Positions 54,047-64,000 are shown, counted from the stretch's first letter. The stretch: DNA of 64,000 bases from Streptomyces rubradiris (GCF_016860525.1 NZ_BNEA01000001.1:1009501-1073500); one strand, 5' to 3'. Numbers and translations are program-made. Notes: generated from the sequence alone by a model not told the origin.

Positions 54047-54886
54047 TCAGCCGTCGGCGAGCACCTTCTCCCCGGCCTGCCGCATGGCCTCCAGCGGGCC
54101 CGGGGCCTGGCCGGTCATCTGTTCGAACTGGAGCACGGCCTGGTGGACCAGCAGGTCGAGGCCGCCGACCACGGCGCCGCCGAACATGGACCAGCGCGCG
54201 GCCAGTTCGGTGGGCCAGGGGTCGTAGAGCACGTCGAAGAGGGTGGCGGGGCGTTCGGGTACGGCGGCGGCGAGGGCGTCGGTCGTCCCGGCGGGCGTGG
54301 TGGCGATCACCAGCGGGGCGCTCAGCGCCTGGGCGGCGTCGGCCCAGTCCGCGGTGCGGACCTCCACGTCGAGCCGCTCGCCCCACTGCCGCATCTCGGC
54401 GGCGCGGGCCTCGCTGCGGACGTAGGCGACGACCTCCCCGGTGCAGATCCGGGCCAGCGCGGCGAGCGCGGAGGAGGCGGTGGCCCCGGCGCCCAGGATG
54501 GCGGCGGAGCCGACCTCCTCGATGCCGTGCTCCCGCAGGGCGGCCACCATGCCCGGGATGTCGGTGTTGTCGCCGCGCCGGCGTCCGTCCTCGGTGAAGA
54601 TCAGCGTGTTGACCGCGTCGACCGAGGCCGCGGTGTCGCTGACCTCGTCCAGCAGCGGGATGACGGCCCGCTTCAGCGGCATGGTCAGCGACAGCCCGGC
54701 CCACTCCGGCCCGAGCCGGTCCAGGAAGCCGGGCAGTGCGGCCTCGTCGACGTCGAAGCTGTCGTACGACCAGCCGGTGAGCCCGGCCGCCTCGTACGCC
54801 GCCCGGTGCAGCACCGGGGAGAGGGAGTGGGCGATCGGAGAACCGAGCACGGCGGCACGACGGCCGTCAGTTGCCCGTGTTGGCAT
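54047..54886 (-). CDS. aroE: Shikimate dehydrogenase
   Basis: AroE reduces 3-dehydroshikimate to shikimate with NADPH. The 279-residue protein has AAVLGSPIAHSLSPVLHRAA (substrate Ser pair), LTMPLKRAVIP with the catalytic Lys, DGRRRGDNTDIPGMV and the nucleotide loop AAILGAGATASSALAAL. Its ATG lies 20 bases inside the end of mltG, an unusual but small overlap. A 161-nt gap separates it from aroC. Confidence 0.92.
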   Translation of the reverse strand: MPTRATDGRRAAVLGSPIAHSLSPVLHRAAYEAAGLTGWSYDSFDVDEAALPGFLDRLGPEWAGLSLTMPLKRAVIPLLDEVSDTAASVDAVNTLIFTEDGRRRGDNTDIPGMVAALREHGIEEVGSAAILGAGATASSALAALARICTGEVVAYVRSEARAAEMRQWGERLDVEVRTADWADAAQALSAPLVIATTPAGTTDALAAAVPERPATLFDVLYDPWPTELAARWSMFGGAVVGGLDLLVHQAVLQFEQMTGQAPGPLEAMRQAGEKVLADG

Positions 54887-56522
54887 TGAACTTGTCCTTG
54901 AGCTCTAGGAATTCCGCGTACGTCTTGGCGAACTCGGTGTTGCTCATGCCGTCGGTCGCCACGAAGTAGACCCAGCCGTCGTGCGTCGGGTTCAGCATCG
55001 CCTTCAGCGCGTCCTCGCCGGGGTTGCCGATCGGGCCGGGCGGAAGTCCCGGGTGCTTGTACGTGTTGTACGGGCTCGGGTTGCTGTTGATCTCCTCCTC
55101 GGAGATGTGGATGTTGCTCTTGCCGAGGAGGTAGTTGTAGGTCGAGTCGAACTGCAGCTTGCGGTTGGTCTCGGTGTTGTCGGGCTTGAGGCGGTTGTAG
55201 ACCACCTCGGCCATCTTGCGGAAGTCGTCGTGGGTCTTGCCCTCGGCCTGGACCAGGCTCGCGACCGTGACGAGCTCGTACGCGCTGTCCAGGTCGAATT
55301 CCTTGGCCTTGTCGTTCAGGCCGTAGGCGGCGTACTTCTGCTTGGCCTGGCTGACCATCTGCTGGAGGATGGCCTCCGGCTTCATGCCCTTGGCGGCCGG
55401 ATAGGTGCCGGGGAAGAGGAAGCCCTCCAGCGGGTCCTTGAGGTCGGCGTGGTTCTGCGCCCACGCCGGCAGTCCGAAGTCCTTGTACTGCTTCTCGGCG
55501 ACCTTCTTGGTCGTCCCCGAGGACAGCTCCAGCTTCTTGTCGATGGCCGCGTAGACGCCCGAGTTGCGCTCGCCGGGGGTGACGACCACGTTGTTCTGGC
55601 TGCGCGGGTCCAGCATCAGCCGGACGGCGCTGCCGGCGGACATCTCCTTCTTCAGGAGGTAGGCACCGGCCTGGATGCCGTCGGCGCCCGGGGTGTTGGT
55701 CTGGGCGTGGACGAACGCCTCGGCGCTCTTGACGACCCCGGCCTCCTTCAGGCGGCGGCCGATCTCCCAGCCGCCCGCGCCCTTGGGGATCTCGACGGTG
55801 ACCGTCTCGCCGGTGCCCTCGCCCGCGTAGTCCGGGGCCGTGCCGAAACGATTTTGGTAGAACTGGTACCCGAAATACCCGACTCCGCCGAGGCCGCCGC
55901 CGAACACCAGGACGACGACCATGCAGGCGCAGCCGGTGCGCCGCTTCTTGCTCTTGACCGGCTTGCGGCCCTTGCCGCGCCGCTCCCGGCGGCTCGCGGG
56001 CTCGTGCTCCCCGTCGTCACCCGCGCCGCCGCCGGCCACCGCCGGGGCGTGCTCGTCGTCCTCGGCCGGCTCCGCCTCCGGGCCGGGCTCGGGCCGCCTG
56101 CGGCCGGGCGGCTCCGGCGGCGGGTAGGCGTCCTCGGTGCCGTAGAGGTCGGGCTGCTCCCCGCCGTAGGCCACGGGCTGCTGGCCGTAGGGATCGCCCG
56201 GGTCGGCGGCGTAGGGCACCTGGCCGACGGTGCCGGTCGCGTCCCAGCCGCCCTGGTGGAACTGGTGCTGGGTGTGCCCGGCGAGCTGTTCTTCGTACTG
56301 CCGGCCGTCGTGGTGCGGGTGCTGCTGTCCCTCGTATCCGGGCTGCTGCCCCTGGCTCCAGTCGTCGCCGTACCCCGGCGCCTGCGGATAGTGCTGCGGC
56401 CGGTCGCCGTACGGGGACTGCGAGCCCTGCTGGGCCTGCTGTCCGCCCCATCCGCCGTCCCCGGACAACGGGTCCTCCGGATTCCACGGTTCGGAGCCTT
56501 GGCCCCGGCCATACTCAGTCAT
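54867..56522 (-). CDS. mltG: Endolytic murein transglycosylase MltG
   Basis: MltG cleaves nascent glycan strands at the membrane and is thought to end strand elongation. This 551-residue Streptomyces form has a disordered Gln/Tyr/Pro-rich cytoplasmic tail (about 1-160), a basic patch (KGRKPVKSKKRRTG), one TM helix (about 200-222), and a YceG domain with VASLVQAEGKTHDDFRKMAE carrying the catalytic Glu and PYNTYKHPGLPPGPIGNPGE near the C-terminus. It precedes aroE and follows ruvX by 122 nt. Confidence 0.93.
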   Translation of the reverse strand: MTEYGRGQGSEPWNPEDPLSGDGGWGGQQAQQGSQSPYGDRPQHYPQAPGYGDDWSQGQQPGYEGQQHPHHDGRQYEEQLAGHTQHQFHQGGWDATGTVGQVPYAADPGDPYGQQPVAYGGEQPDLYGTEDAYPPPEPPGRRRPEPGPEAEPAEDDEHAPAVAGGGAGDDGEHEPASRRERRGKGRKPVKSKKRRTGCACMVVVLVFGGGLGGVGYFGYQFYQNRFGTAPDYAGEGTGETVTVEIPKGAGGWEIGRRLKEAGVVKSAEAFVHAQTNTPGADGIQAGAYLLKKEMSAGSAVRLMLDPRSQNNVVVTPGERNSGVYAAIDKKLELSSGTTKKVAEKQYKDFGLPAWAQNHADLKDPLEGFLFPGTYPAAKGMKPEAILQQMVSQAKQKYAAYGLNDKAKEFDLDSAYELVTVASLVQAEGKTHDDFRKMAEVVYNRLKPDNTETNRKLQFDSTYNYLLGKSNIHISEEEINSNPSPYNTYKHPGLPPGPIGNPGEDALKAMLNPTHDGWVYFVATDGMSNTEFAKTYAEFLELKDKFNANTGN

Positions 56523-56644
56523 CGATCCCCTAGAGCCGCGAGGCCCACGGTCCCGCGGCCCGTCGGCCGGATCCCGTTCCGCCTCTTGCTGTGCCCCGGC
56601 TGTTCGAACACCGGCGCATCGCGCGGAACGTTACCGTATCGCGA

Positions 56645-57109
56645 TCAGATGACCACTTCGACGCCCTCACCGGGTGGTTTGCCTGACACCCGTTCGGATT
56701 CCAGGGCCTGCTGCAGGATGATCACGGCCGCCGCCTGGTCGATGACCGAACGGCCCTTCTTGGACTTCACGCCGGAGGCGCGCAGTCCCTGACTGGCCGT
56801 CACGGTCGTCATCCGCTCGTCCACCAGGCGCACCGGCACCGGCTGGACCCCCCGGGCCAGTTCCTGCGCGAAGGCGCGGACCTTGACCGCGGCCGGGCCC
56901 TCGCCCCCCTTGAGGGAGCGAGGGAGGCCGACGACGACCTCGATCGGGTCGTACTCCTCCACCAGTTGACGAAGGCGGCGGTGGGCGGCGGGGATGTCCC
57001 TGCCGGGGACGGTCTCCACCGGGGTGGCGAGGATCCCGTCGGGGTCGCACGAGGCGACCCCGATCCGGGCGTCCCCGACGTCGATCGCGAGCCGACGTCC
57101 TCTGCGCAT
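56645..57109 (-). CDS. ruvX: Holliday junction resolvase-like RuvX (YqgF)
   Basis: This 154-residue RNase H-fold nuclease has the acidic motifs GRRLAIDVGDARIGVASCD (first Asp), VVVGLPRSLKG and RLVDERMTTVTA, and DQAAAVIILQ at the end. The family is implicated in pre-16S rRNA processing as well as in junction resolution. It lies 15 nt after alaS. Confidence 0.93.
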   Translation of the reverse strand: MRRGRRLAIDVGDARIGVASCDPDGILATPVETVPGRDIPAAHRRLRQLVEEYDPIEVVVGLPRSLKGGEGPAAVKVRAFAQELARGVQPVPVRLVDERMTTVTASQGLRASGVKSKKGRSVIDQAAAVIILQQALESERVSGKPPGEGVEVVI

Positions 57110-57124
57110 CTGCTTGAGCCGTTC

Positions 57125-59797
57125 CTACTTGGCGGTCTCGGCGACGAGCCGCTCGACGGCCTCGACGGCCTCGCCGACGGCGGCCGGGTTCTGGCCGCCG
57201 CCCTGGGCCACGTCCGGCTTGCCGCCACCGCCGCCGCCGAGGGTCTTGGCGGCGGTGCGGACCAGGTCACCGGCCTTGAGACCGCGGTCACGGGCGGCGT
57301 CGTTGGTGGCGATGACCGTCAGCGGCTTGCCGCCCGTGACCGTGAACAGGGCCACCACGGCGGCCCGGCCGCCCTGGATCCGGCCGCGCACGTCCAGGAC
57401 CAGCTTGCGCAGGTCGTCGGGCGTCGTGCCGTCCGGCACCTGGCCGGTGACCACGGCCACGCCGCGGACGTCCTTGGCGGACTCGGCGAGGCCGGCGGCG
57501 GCCTGGAGGACCTTCTCGGCGCGGAAGCGCTCGATCTCCTTCTCGGCGTCCTTCAGCTTGCCGAGCATGGCGGAGACCTTCTCGGGCAGCTCCTCCGGAC
57601 GGCCCTTGAGCAGCTCGGTCAGCTGGTTGACGACCGTGTGCTCACGGGCGAGGAAGTTGTAGGCGTCCACGCCGACCAGGGCCTCGATACGGCGCACACC
57701 GGAGCCGATGGAGGACTCGCCGAGCAGCTTCACCAGGCCCAGCTGGGCGGTGTTGTGCACGTGCGTGCCGCCGCACAGCTCCTTGGAGAAGTCGCCGATG
57801 GTCACGACGCGCACCCGCTCGCCGTACTTCTCGCCGAACTCGGCGATGGCGCCCTGCTTCTTGGCCTCGTCGATGCCCATGACCTCGGCGTGCACGTCCA
57901 GGTCGCGGGCGAGCACCTCGTTGATCTTCTGCTCGACGTCGGTCATCACGGCCGTCGGGACGGCGGACGGGGAGCCGAAGTCGAAGCGGAAGCGGCCGGG
58001 CTGGTTCTCCGAACCGGCCTGGGCGGCCGTCGGGCCGAGGGCGTCGCGCAGGGCCTGGTGGGTCAGGTGGGTGGCCGAGTGCGCGCGGGCGATGGCGTGG
58101 CGGCGGCGGGCGTCGATGGCGGCGTGGGCCTTGGCGCCGACGGTCACCTCGCCGACCTGGACGACGCCCTTGTGGACGTACACGCCCGGCACCGGCTTCT
58201 GGCAGTCGCGGACCTCGATGACGGCACCGGAGTCCACCTTGATGCGGCCGGTGTCGCCGATCTGGCCGCCGCCCTCGGCGTAGAACGGGGTGCGGTCCAG
58301 GACGATCTCGACCTCGTCGCCCTCGGTGGCGGCCGGAGAGGAGGCGCCGTCGACCAGGATGCCGACGATGGTGGACTCGCCCTCGGTGTCGGTGTAGCCG
58401 ATGAAGTCGGTCTCGCCGGCGCTGTCCGCGATCTCGCGGTAGGCGCCCAGGTCGGCGTGACCGGTCTTCTTGGCCTGGGCGTCGGCCTTGGCGCGCTCCC
58501 GCTGCTCCTTCATCAGGCGGCGGAAGCCGTCCTCGTCCACGGTCAGGCCCTGCTCGGCGGCCATCTCCAGGGTGAGGTCGATCGGGAAGCCCCAGGTGTC
58601 GTGGAGCAGGAACGCCTTGTCGCCGGAGAGGACGGTGCCGCCGGAGGCCTTGGTCTCGGAGACGGCGGTGTCCAGGATGTTGGTGCCGGCCTTCAGCGTC
58701 TTGAGGAAGGCGTTCTCCTCGGCGAGGGCGACCTTCTCGATGCGCTCGCGGTCGGTGATCAGCTCCGGGTACTGCTGCCCCATCATGCCGATCACGGTGT
58801 CGATCAGGTCCTTGACGACCGGACCGGTGGCGCCGAGCAGCCGCATGTTGCGGATGGCGCGGCGCATGATGCGGCGCAGGACGTAGCCGCGGCCCTCGTT
58901 GCCGGGGGTGACGCCGTCGCCGATGAGCATGGTGGCGGTGCGCATGTGGTCGGTGACCACGCGCAGGGACACGTCCGAGTCGTGGGCGTCGCCGTAGCGC
59001 ACGCCGGTCAGCTCGGTGGCCTTGTCGATGACGGCCATGGAGGTGTCGATCTCGTACATGTTCTGCACGCCCTGCAGAATCATGGCGAGCCGCTCCAGGC
59101 CGAGGCCCGTGTCGATGTTCTTGCTCGGCAGGTCCCCGAGGATCTCGAAGTTGTCCTTGCCGATGCCCTCGCCCCGCTCGTACTGCATGAAGACGAGGTT
59201 CCAGATCTCGACGTACCGCTCGTCGTTGACGGCGGGGCCGCCCTCGACGCCGAACTCGGGGCCGCGGTCGTAGTTGATCTCGGAGCAGGGGCCGCACGGA
59301 CCGGGCACGCCCATGGACCAGAAGTTGTCCTTCATGCCCAGGCGCTGGATGCGCTCCTTCGGCACGCCGACGACCTCGTGCCAGATCCGCTCCGCCTCGT
59401 CGTCGTCCTGGTAGACGGTGATCCACAGGCGCTCGGGGTCGAGGCCGTAACCGCCCTTGTCCTGGGGCGTGGTGAGCAGCTCCCAGGCGAGCTTGATGGC
59501 GCCTTCCTTGAAGTAGTCGCCGAAGGAGAAGTTGCCGCACATCTGGAAGAACGTGCCGTGCCGCGTGGTCTTGCCGACCTCTTCGATGTCGGGCGTGCGC
59601 ACGCACTTCTGCACGCTGGTGGCGCGCGGGAACGGCGGCTTGACCTCACCCAGGAAGTAGGGCTTGAAGGGCACCATGCCGGCGGGGACGAGGAGCAGAG
59701 TCGGGTCGTCCGCGATGAGCGACGCCGAAGGGACGACGGTGTGCCCGCGCTCCTCGAAGAAGCTCAGCCAGCGGCGGCGAATCTCGGCCGACTCCAT
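57125..59797 (-). CDS. alaS: Alanyl-tRNA synthetase
   Basis: AlaRS charges tRNA-Ala and edits mischarged Ser and Gly. The 890-residue protein has the class II catalytic part ([40 protein letters not shown]), the tRNA-recognition domain, an editing domain with metal ligands in [16 protein letters not shown] and [15 protein letters not shown], and a C-terminal C-Ala domain containing [16 protein letters not shown]. It begins one base into the DUF6167 stop. Confidence 0.97.
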   Translation of the reverse strand: MESAEIRRRWLSFFEERGHTVVPSASLIADDPTLLLVPAGMVPFKPYFLGEVKPPFPRATSVQKCVRTPDIEEVGKTTRHGTFFQMCGNFSFGDYFKEGAIKLAWELLTTPQDKGGYGLDPERLWITVYQDDDEAERIWHEVVGVPKERIQRLGMKDNFWSMGVPGPCGPCSEINYDRGPEFGVEGGPAVNDERYVEIWNLVFMQYERGEGIGKDNFEILGDLPSKNIDTGLGLERLAMILQGVQNMYEIDTSMAVIDKATELTGVRYGDAHDSDVSLRVVTDHMRTATMLIGDGVTPGNEGRGYVLRRIMRRAIRNMRLLGATGPVVKDLIDTVIGMMGQQYPELITDRERIEKVALAEENAFLKTLKAGTNILDTAVSETKASGGTVLSGDKAFLLHDTWGFPIDLTLEMAAEQGLTVDEDGFRRLMKEQRERAKADAQAKKTGHADLGAYREIADSAGETDFIGYTDTEGESTIVGILVDGASSPAATEGDEVEIVLDRTPFYAEGGGQIGDTGRIKVDSGAVIEVRDCQKPVPGVYVHKGVVQVGEVTVGAKAHAAIDARRRHAIARAHSATHLTHQALRDALGPTAAQAGSENQPGRFRFDFGSPSAVPTAVMTDVEQKINEVLARDLDVHAEVMGIDEAKKQGAIAEFGEKYGERVRVVTIGDFSKELCGGTHVHNTAQLGLVKLLGESSIGSGVRRIEALVGVDAYNFLAREHTVVNQLTELLKGRPEELPEKVSAMLGKLKDAEKEIERFRAEKVLQAAAGLAESAKDVRGVAVVTGQVPDGTTPDDLRKLVLDVRGRIQGGRAAVVALFTVTGGKPLTVIATNDAARDRGLKAGDLVRTAAKTLGGGGGGKPDVAQGGGQNPAAVGEAVEAVERLVAETAK

Positions 59798-60156
59798 CAG
59801 TGGTCCTCATTCCGGTTGTACGAGTACATCGGGGCTTCGATGTACTTCGGTGTGCTGCGGTTGTCGCTGTGGTGGTTCTCGATGGCGGTGTACCGCCGGG
59901 GCGCGGGGAGCTCGGGGTCCTCGTGGATGCCGAGGGCCTCCTCCAGCTCGGCCTCCCGCCGGGCCATGTTGTCGCGGACGTCGAACGCGAAGCCGACCGC
60001 GCGGTCCTTCAGGCGCTGACCGGTCTCCAGGGCCTTGTTCGCCGCGGTGGCGGCCAGGCTCTCCGGGGTCAGCTGCCTGATCTTGCGGTTGACCTTGGTG
60101 GTGGCCCACACACCGGCGGCGACACCGGTGGAGAACCAGAACGTACGGCGGAACAT
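59797..60156 (-). CDS. DUF6167 family protein
   Basis: This 119-residue protein has an N-terminal hydrophobic anchor ([20 protein letters not shown]), a charged helix ([20 protein letters not shown]) and a Tyr/Asn-rich tail ([13 protein letters not shown]). It is found immediately upstream of alaS throughout Streptomyces. Its function is not known. The last base of its stop is also the first base of alaS. Confidence 0.8.
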   Translation of the reverse strand: MFRRTFWFSTGVAAGVWATTKVNRKIRQLTPESLAATAANKALETGQRLKDRAVGFAFDVRDNMARREAELEEALGIHEDPELPAPRRYTAIENHHSDNRSTPKYIEAPMYSYNRNEDH

Positions 60157-60172
60157 CGCTCGGTCTTCGTCC

Positions 60173-60601
60173 TTACTTCCGCTTGCGTCGTGCGGCGGGG
60201 ACCGTCCGGCCCACGATCACGGTACGCCGGGCCGACTTGGCGGGCACGTCCTCCCCCTTGCGGCCGCCGAGCGCCCGGCGGACGCCGTAGCCGAAGGCCG
60301 CGACCTTGACCAGCGGGCCGCCGAAGGTCGAGGCGACGGTGGTCGACAGCGCGGAGGCGTTGGAGGTGACCTCCTGGACGTCGGAGGCGATCGCGTCGAC
60401 CCGGTCGATCTGGGTCTGCGCGGAGCGCACCGCCTGGGAGGCGTCGGCGAGCAGCGGGACGGCCTGGTCGGTCACGTCCGCGACGAGCTTGGTGGTCGCC
60501 TTGAGCGTCTGGGCCAGCCTCGCCAGCGCGACCGCGAGGAAGGAGACCAGGATCGCCCAGAAGACGGCCACCAGAATCCCGGCCACCTCTGTACCGGACA
60601 C
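60173..60601 (-). CDS. DUF948 family protein
   Basis: This 142-residue protein has one N-terminal TM helix (VAGILVAVFWAILVSFLAVA), a coiled-coil region with heptad pattern (LVADVTDQAVPLLADASQAV and on) and a basic C-terminus (VGRTVPAARRKRK). The topology is typical of the DUF948 family, which is functionally uncharacterised. I selected the GTG giving VSGTEVAG. The open frame continues upstream but only with non-conserved sequence. It starts the alaS operon. Confidence 0.8.
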   Translation of the reverse strand: MSGTEVAGILVAVFWAILVSFLAVALARLAQTLKATTKLVADVTDQAVPLLADASQAVRSAQTQIDRVDAIASDVQEVTSNASALSTTVASTFGGPLVKVAAFGYGVRRALGGRKGEDVPAKSARRTVIVGRTVPAARRKRK

Positions 60602-60763
60602 TGTGCGCACCCGCTCCCTGAAACGTGCCTGAGCATCGGAAAAGTCGTGTCCCGAGCCTATCGCGCCGGGGCCCCGGCTCCGTACCGGATTCCCCGCCGG
60701 GGCGGGAGCGGCCGCGCCGGGTGATTGTACGCAGTGAACACGGTTCAGTACGCTCCGTGTCCC

Positions 60764-62935
60764 ATGCGAGATCCTCACGCTCCCGGCCCCTGGGCGGGCG
60801 GCGCCCCGCCCCTGGAACTGACCGCTTTCGTCGGGCGCTCGGCGGAGCTGGCCGAGCTGACGGCGGCCCTCGGCCGGGCCCGGCTGGTGACCGTCACCGG
60901 GGTGGGCGGGGTGGGCAAGTCCCGGCTGGCGGTGCGGGCGGCGGCGCGGTGGGCGGCCGGTGCGCCGGGCGGTGCGGGCTGGGGCCGGGTGGAGCTGGCC
61001 GACGTGCGCGATCCGCAGCTCGTGGAGTACGCGGTCGTGGAGGCGCTGGGACTGACCGACCACACCACCCGGCCGCCCCGCCGGACGCTGCTGGAGCAGC
61101 TGGCGGACCAGCGGATGCTGCTGGTGCTGGACGGGTTCGAGCATCTGGCGGGGACCTCGGCCCGGCTGGTGGCCCGGCTGCTGCGCGGACTGCCGGAACT
61201 GCGGGTGCTGGCCGTGGGCCGTCGCCCGCTGGGCCTGGCGGGCGAGCGGCTGTTCCCGCTGGCGCCGCTCGGTTGCGAGGAGGCGGTGGAGCTGTTCGCC
61301 GACCGGGCCCGGGCGCACGGGGTGCCGGTGGCCGACGGCCCCGAGGTACGGGAGCTGTGCCGCCGGCTGGAGGGGATCCCGCTGGCGCTGGAGCTGGCGG
61401 CCGGGCGGCTGCGCGCGCTGTCCCCGGCGCAGCTGCTGCACCGCCTGGGCGACCGGTTCCGGCTGCTGACCGGCGGCGCCCGGGACGCCCTGCCCCGGCA
61501 CCGGACGCTGCGCACCGCGATCGGCTGGAGCCATGAGCTGTGCACCCCGGCCGAACGGCTGCTGTGGGCGCGGCTGTCGGTGTTCGCGGGGTCCTTCGAG
61601 CTGGAGGCGGCCGAGTACGTGTGCGGCGGGGCGGGGCTGCCCGCGGAGGACGTGCTGGACGTGCTGTCGGAGCTGCTCGCGCAGTCGGTCGTCGCCCGTG
61701 AGGAGACCCCGGCGGGCCCGCGCTACCGGATGCTGGACACCGTCCGGGAGTACGGCGCCGAGTGGCTGGCGGCGGCCGGGGACGCGGACCGGCTGCGCAG
61801 ACGGCACCGGGACTGGTACCTGGGCCTGGCGACCTGGTGCGAGCTGGAGTGGTTCACGCCCCGGCAGCGGGAGGTGGCCGCGCGCGTGGACGTGGAGCTG
61901 CCGAATCTGCGGGCCGCGCTGGAGTGCAGCCTGACCTGGCCGGACGAGGCGCACCTCGGCCAGCACCTGGCGGGTTCGCTGTGGTTCTGCTGGGTGGGCT
62001 GCGGGCGGCTGTCGGAGGGAAGACGCTGGCTGGAGCGCACCCTGGAGCCGGAATCGGGGTACGAGCGGGCCCGGCTGAAGGCGCTGTGGGTGCTGGGCTA
62101 CGTGGCGATCCTCCAGGGCGACACCGGGCCGGCGCTGCGCGCCCTGCGGGCGTGCCGCGAGGGGGCGGAGCGGGCGGGCGATCCGGTGGCGGTGGCGTAC
62201 GCCGAGCACCGCACCGGCTGTCTGGCCCTGGTCACGGACGACATGGCCGGTGCGGAAACGCTGCTGCGCTCGGCGCTGGAGCGCTACCGGGCGGTCGGCG
62301 AGCTGAACAGCAACGTCCTGATGGGCCGGGTGGAGCTGGCGATGGCCCGGGCGTTCCGGGGCGACCTGCCGGGCGCGGTGCGGCTGTGCGAGGAGGTGCG
62401 CCGGGTCTGCGAGGACCACGGGGAGCGCTGGGCGCGTTCGTACGCGCTGTATGTGCTGGCGTACGCGGCCTGGGCCGACGGGGACCCGGCCGGCGCGCGG
62501 GAGCTGCTCGCGAGCGCGCTGGCCGACGCGCACGTGTTCCGGGATCTGCTGGGCTCGGTGCTCGTCATCGAGCTGCTGGCGCTGGTGACGGTGGCGCAGG
62601 GCGATCCGGTGGAGGCGGCGGTGCTCCAGGGCGCCGCCGGGCGGCTGTGGCCCTCGGTGGGGCTGCCGCTGTTCGGTTCGGCGTACTTCAACGCGCCGCA
62701 CGAGCGGTGTGAGGCCGCCGCGCGGCGGGCGCTGGGCGACGCGCGGTACGCCGAGTGCGTGCGGGCGGGAGCCGGGCTGGACCGGGAGGCGGCGGTGGCG
62801 CGGGCGCTGCGGCATCGGAAGCCGGGGGCGCTGGGCGCGCTGCCGGCGCCGCGCGGCCCGGCCCCGGGCACCGGCCCCGGACAGCGCGAACCCGCCGCCT
62901 CGCCCACCCGGAAGGGCGGGGAGACGGCGGGCTGA
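60764..62935 (+). CDS. STAND-type ATPase with TPR-like C-terminus, no DNA-binding domain
   Basis: This 723-residue protein is related to the ATPase core of AfsR/LuxR-type regulators. Walker A reads VTGVGGVGKSRLAVRAA, Walker B RMLLVLDGFEHL, with the sensor stretch GRRPLGLAGERLFPLAPL and EGIPLALELAAGRLRALSP following. The C-terminal half has TPR-like helices. No HTH is found at either end, so it lacks an obvious output. ATG chosen at MRDPHAPG. An upstream palindrome, TGAAC / GTTCA (about 60735-60747), lies in the promoter. An earlier start at 60725 would place this site inside the gene. Confidence 0.8.
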   Translation: MRDPHAPGPWAGGAPPLELTAFVGRSAELAELTAALGRARLVTVTGVGGVGKSRLAVRAAARWAAGAPGGAGWGRVELADVRDPQLVEYAVVEALGLTDHTTRPPRRTLLEQLADQRMLLVLDGFEHLAGTSARLVARLLRGLPELRVLAVGRRPLGLAGERLFPLAPLGCEEAVELFADRARAHGVPVADGPEVRELCRRLEGIPLALELAAGRLRALSPAQLLHRLGDRFRLLTGGARDALPRHRTLRTAIGWSHELCTPAERLLWARLSVFAGSFELEAAEYVCGGAGLPAEDVLDVLSELLAQSVVAREETPAGPRYRMLDTVREYGAEWLAAAGDADRLRRRHRDWYLGLATWCELEWFTPRQREVAARVDVELPNLRAALECSLTWPDEAHLGQHLAGSLWFCWVGCGRLSEGRRWLERTLEPESGYERARLKALWVLGYVAILQGDTGPALRALRACREGAERAGDPVAVAYAEHRTGCLALVTDDMAGAETLLRSALERYRAVGELNSNVLMGRVELAMARAFRGDLPGAVRLCEEVRRVCEDHGERWARSYALYVLAYAAWADGDPAGARELLASALADAHVFRDLLGSVLVIELLALVTVAQGDPVEAAVLQGAAGRLWPSVGLPLFGSAYFNAPHERCEAAARRALGDARYAECVRAGAGLDREAAVARALRHRKPGALGALPAPRGPAPGTGPGQREPAASPTRKGGETAG

Positions 62936-62955
62936 GGTCTACGCCGTGACCTGGG

Positions 62956-63570
62956 TCAGCGGGCGTAGTACTCGACGACGAGCTGCTCGTCGCAGATCAC
63001 CGGGATCTCCTTGCGGTTCGGCTCGCGGTCCAGGCGGAACGCCAGGGCCTTGAGGTTCACCTGGAGGTAGCGCGGGGTCTCGCCGTCGGGGGCGAAGCCA
63101 CCCTCACGGGCGATCTGGAACAGCGTCTTGTCCTTGGAGCGGTCGCGGACCTGCACGACGTCGTCCGGGCGGACGCGGAAGGACGGCTTGTCGACCTTCT
63201 GGCCGTTGACCTGGATGTGGCCGTGGACGACCATCTGGCGGGCCTGGTAGATCGTGCGGGCGATGCCCGAACGCAGGACCAGCGCGTCGAGGCGGCGCTC
63301 CAGCTCCACGATCAGGGCCTCACCGGTCTTGCCCTGGACCTTGGAGGCACGCTCGTAGGCGCGCACCAGCTGGCGCTCGGAGATGTCGTACTGAGCGCGC
63401 AGGCGCTGCTTCTCCAGCAGACGGACCTTGTAGTCCGAGTTCTGCTTGCGGCCGCGGCCGTGCTCGCCCGGCGGGTAGGGGCGGGCCTCGAAGTACTTGA
63501 CGGCCTTCGGGGTCAGCGCGATACCGAGGGCACGCGACTTCTTGACCTTGGGGCGGGACTGGTTCGCCAC
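62956..63570 (-). CDS. rpsD: 30S ribosomal protein S4
   Basis: S4 nucleates 30S assembly. The 204-residue protein shows the S4 RNA-binding domain ([20 protein letters not shown], then [20 protein letters not shown]). It lacks the N-terminal zinc cysteines. The GTG start giving [12 protein letters not shown] is the usual Streptomyces start. The 303-nt gap to rarA (63571-63873) must hold its promoter. A TAGACT hexamer near 63860 is a possible -10, and nothing else stands out there. Confidence 0.97.
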   Translation of the reverse strand: MANQSRPKVKKSRALGIALTPKAVKYFEARPYPPGEHGRGRKQNSDYKVRLLEKQRLRAQYDISERQLVRAYERASKVQGKTGEALIVELERRLDALVLRSGIARTIYQARQMVVHGHIQVNGQKVDKPSFRVRPDDVVQVRDRSKDKTLFQIAREGGFAPDGETPRYLQVNLKALAFRLDREPNRKEIPVICDEQLVVEYYAR

Positions 63571-63873
63571 AGTTATCTCATTTCCTAGATTCCGGCTCGT
63601 CAGGATTAGGGAGGTCGCATCCGCAGCCGGGAAAACCCGTCGGGTCCGCGCGGGACCTGCCGGGCAGCCGCTTCCCTGGTCTGGGCACATACGTGCAGCA
63701 CGCGAGTGGCCCACCGACCGTCCCGGGATCTCACGGGGGGTGGTGGGCTGCCCGCGACACCGTTCGACGGTGCGCGACGCTCCTGGAGCCGGTCCACGGG
63801 GAACCGGGTCTCCGGCCGGGTGTCCCGCTCTGACAGCACGGAACTCGGCACTTCGCAGCAGTCTACAGGCTGC

Positions 63874-64000
63874 TCAGGACCGCTTGCGACCGAGGTGTCT
63901 GCGCGTCCACTCGACGGCGTCCGCGTACCTGGCCTCGGCGCCGTGCCGGCCCGGGGTGTAGTACTCGCGGTCCTTCAGGGCGTCCGGGGCGTACTGCTGC
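63874..64000 (-). CDS. rarA: Replication-associated recombination protein RarA (C-terminal fragment at window edge)
   Basis: Only the last 42 codons are visible, reading QQYAPDALKDREYYTPGRHG and ending AVEWTRRHLGRKRS before TGA. The DREYYTP-type ending followed by a short basic tail is characteristic of RarA (MgsA), an AAA+ protein acting at stalled forks. The N-terminal AAA+ part lies outside the window, so the call rests on the tail alone. Confidence 0.75.
   Translation of the reverse strand, partial: QQYAPDALKDREYYTPGRHGAEARYADAVEWTRRHLGRKRS

Noticed and set aside
56966..60019. Long plus-strand open frame opposite alaS and ruvX
   Set aside because: It is antisense to alaS, with no recognisable motif and the same compositional artefact.

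Overview
The window is a stretch of high-GC chromosome from a Streptomyces. Almost every gene ends its codons in G or C, GTG starts are common, and the gene order is the conserved core order of that genus (rib-his, rpe, fmt, priA, metK, coaBC, rpoZ, gmk, sIHF, pyr operon, bldD, nusB-efp, aro operon, mltG, ruvX, alaS, rpsD, rarA). BldD, the actinobacterial integration host factor, the actinobacterial GuaB1 protein and DUF6167/DUF948-type proteins point the same way. No rRNA, tRNA, transposase, integrase or CRISPR array was recognised.

Layout. 1-5 kb (minus strand): an FMN-riboswitch-led operon ribE-ribM-ribBA-ribH that continues into hisE, hisG and a PH-domain membrane protein. 5-11.6 kb: two MFS transporters around a ROK repressor, an NCS2 nucleobase permease and a DUF5995 protein. 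An apparently ownerless chitinase-type promoter lies between the riboswitch and the first MFS gene. 11.6-16.8 kb (minus): amino-acid permease, Lrp/AsnC regulator, 5-aminovaleramidase-like and lysine 2-monooxygenase-like genes, a probable lysine-use cluster. Its two promoters carry matching arrays of TTGCGC half-sites. 16.9-27 kb (mostly minus): guaB1, a barstar/guanyl-RNase pair, a SorC regulator, rpe, rsmB, fmt, a small HTH-like protein (plus) and priA, with a tandem-repeat spacer beside priA.

27.2-32.5 kb (plus) is an accessory island between priA and metK: an Xre-type regulator, a TIR-domain protein, a P-loop protein with a degenerate Walker A motif, and a two-TM protein. The TIR and P-loop genes are translationally coupled and share a small Gly/His/Tyr motif. 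This is the best candidate for an undescribed (probably conflict or defence) system.

32.5-47 kb (minus): metK, coaBC, rpoZ, gmk, sIHF, then the pyrimidine operon pyrR-pyrB-pyrC-(unknown membrane protein)-carA-carB-pyrD-pyrF. Many of its genes overlap by 4-8 nt, and pyrR has a leader that looks able to hide its Shine-Dalgarno sequence. bldD is divergent from pyrR. 47.7-60.6 kb (minus): DUF948, DUF6167, alaS, ruvX, mltG, aroE, aroC, aroK, aroB, a P-loop protein, an M24 peptidase homologue, efp and nusB. The window closes with a plus-strand STAND-type ATPase, rpsD, and the C-terminal end of rarA.

Motif positions, spacings and overlaps were read by eye from the sequence. Functions rest on family knowledge and remembered homologues, and no database search was run.
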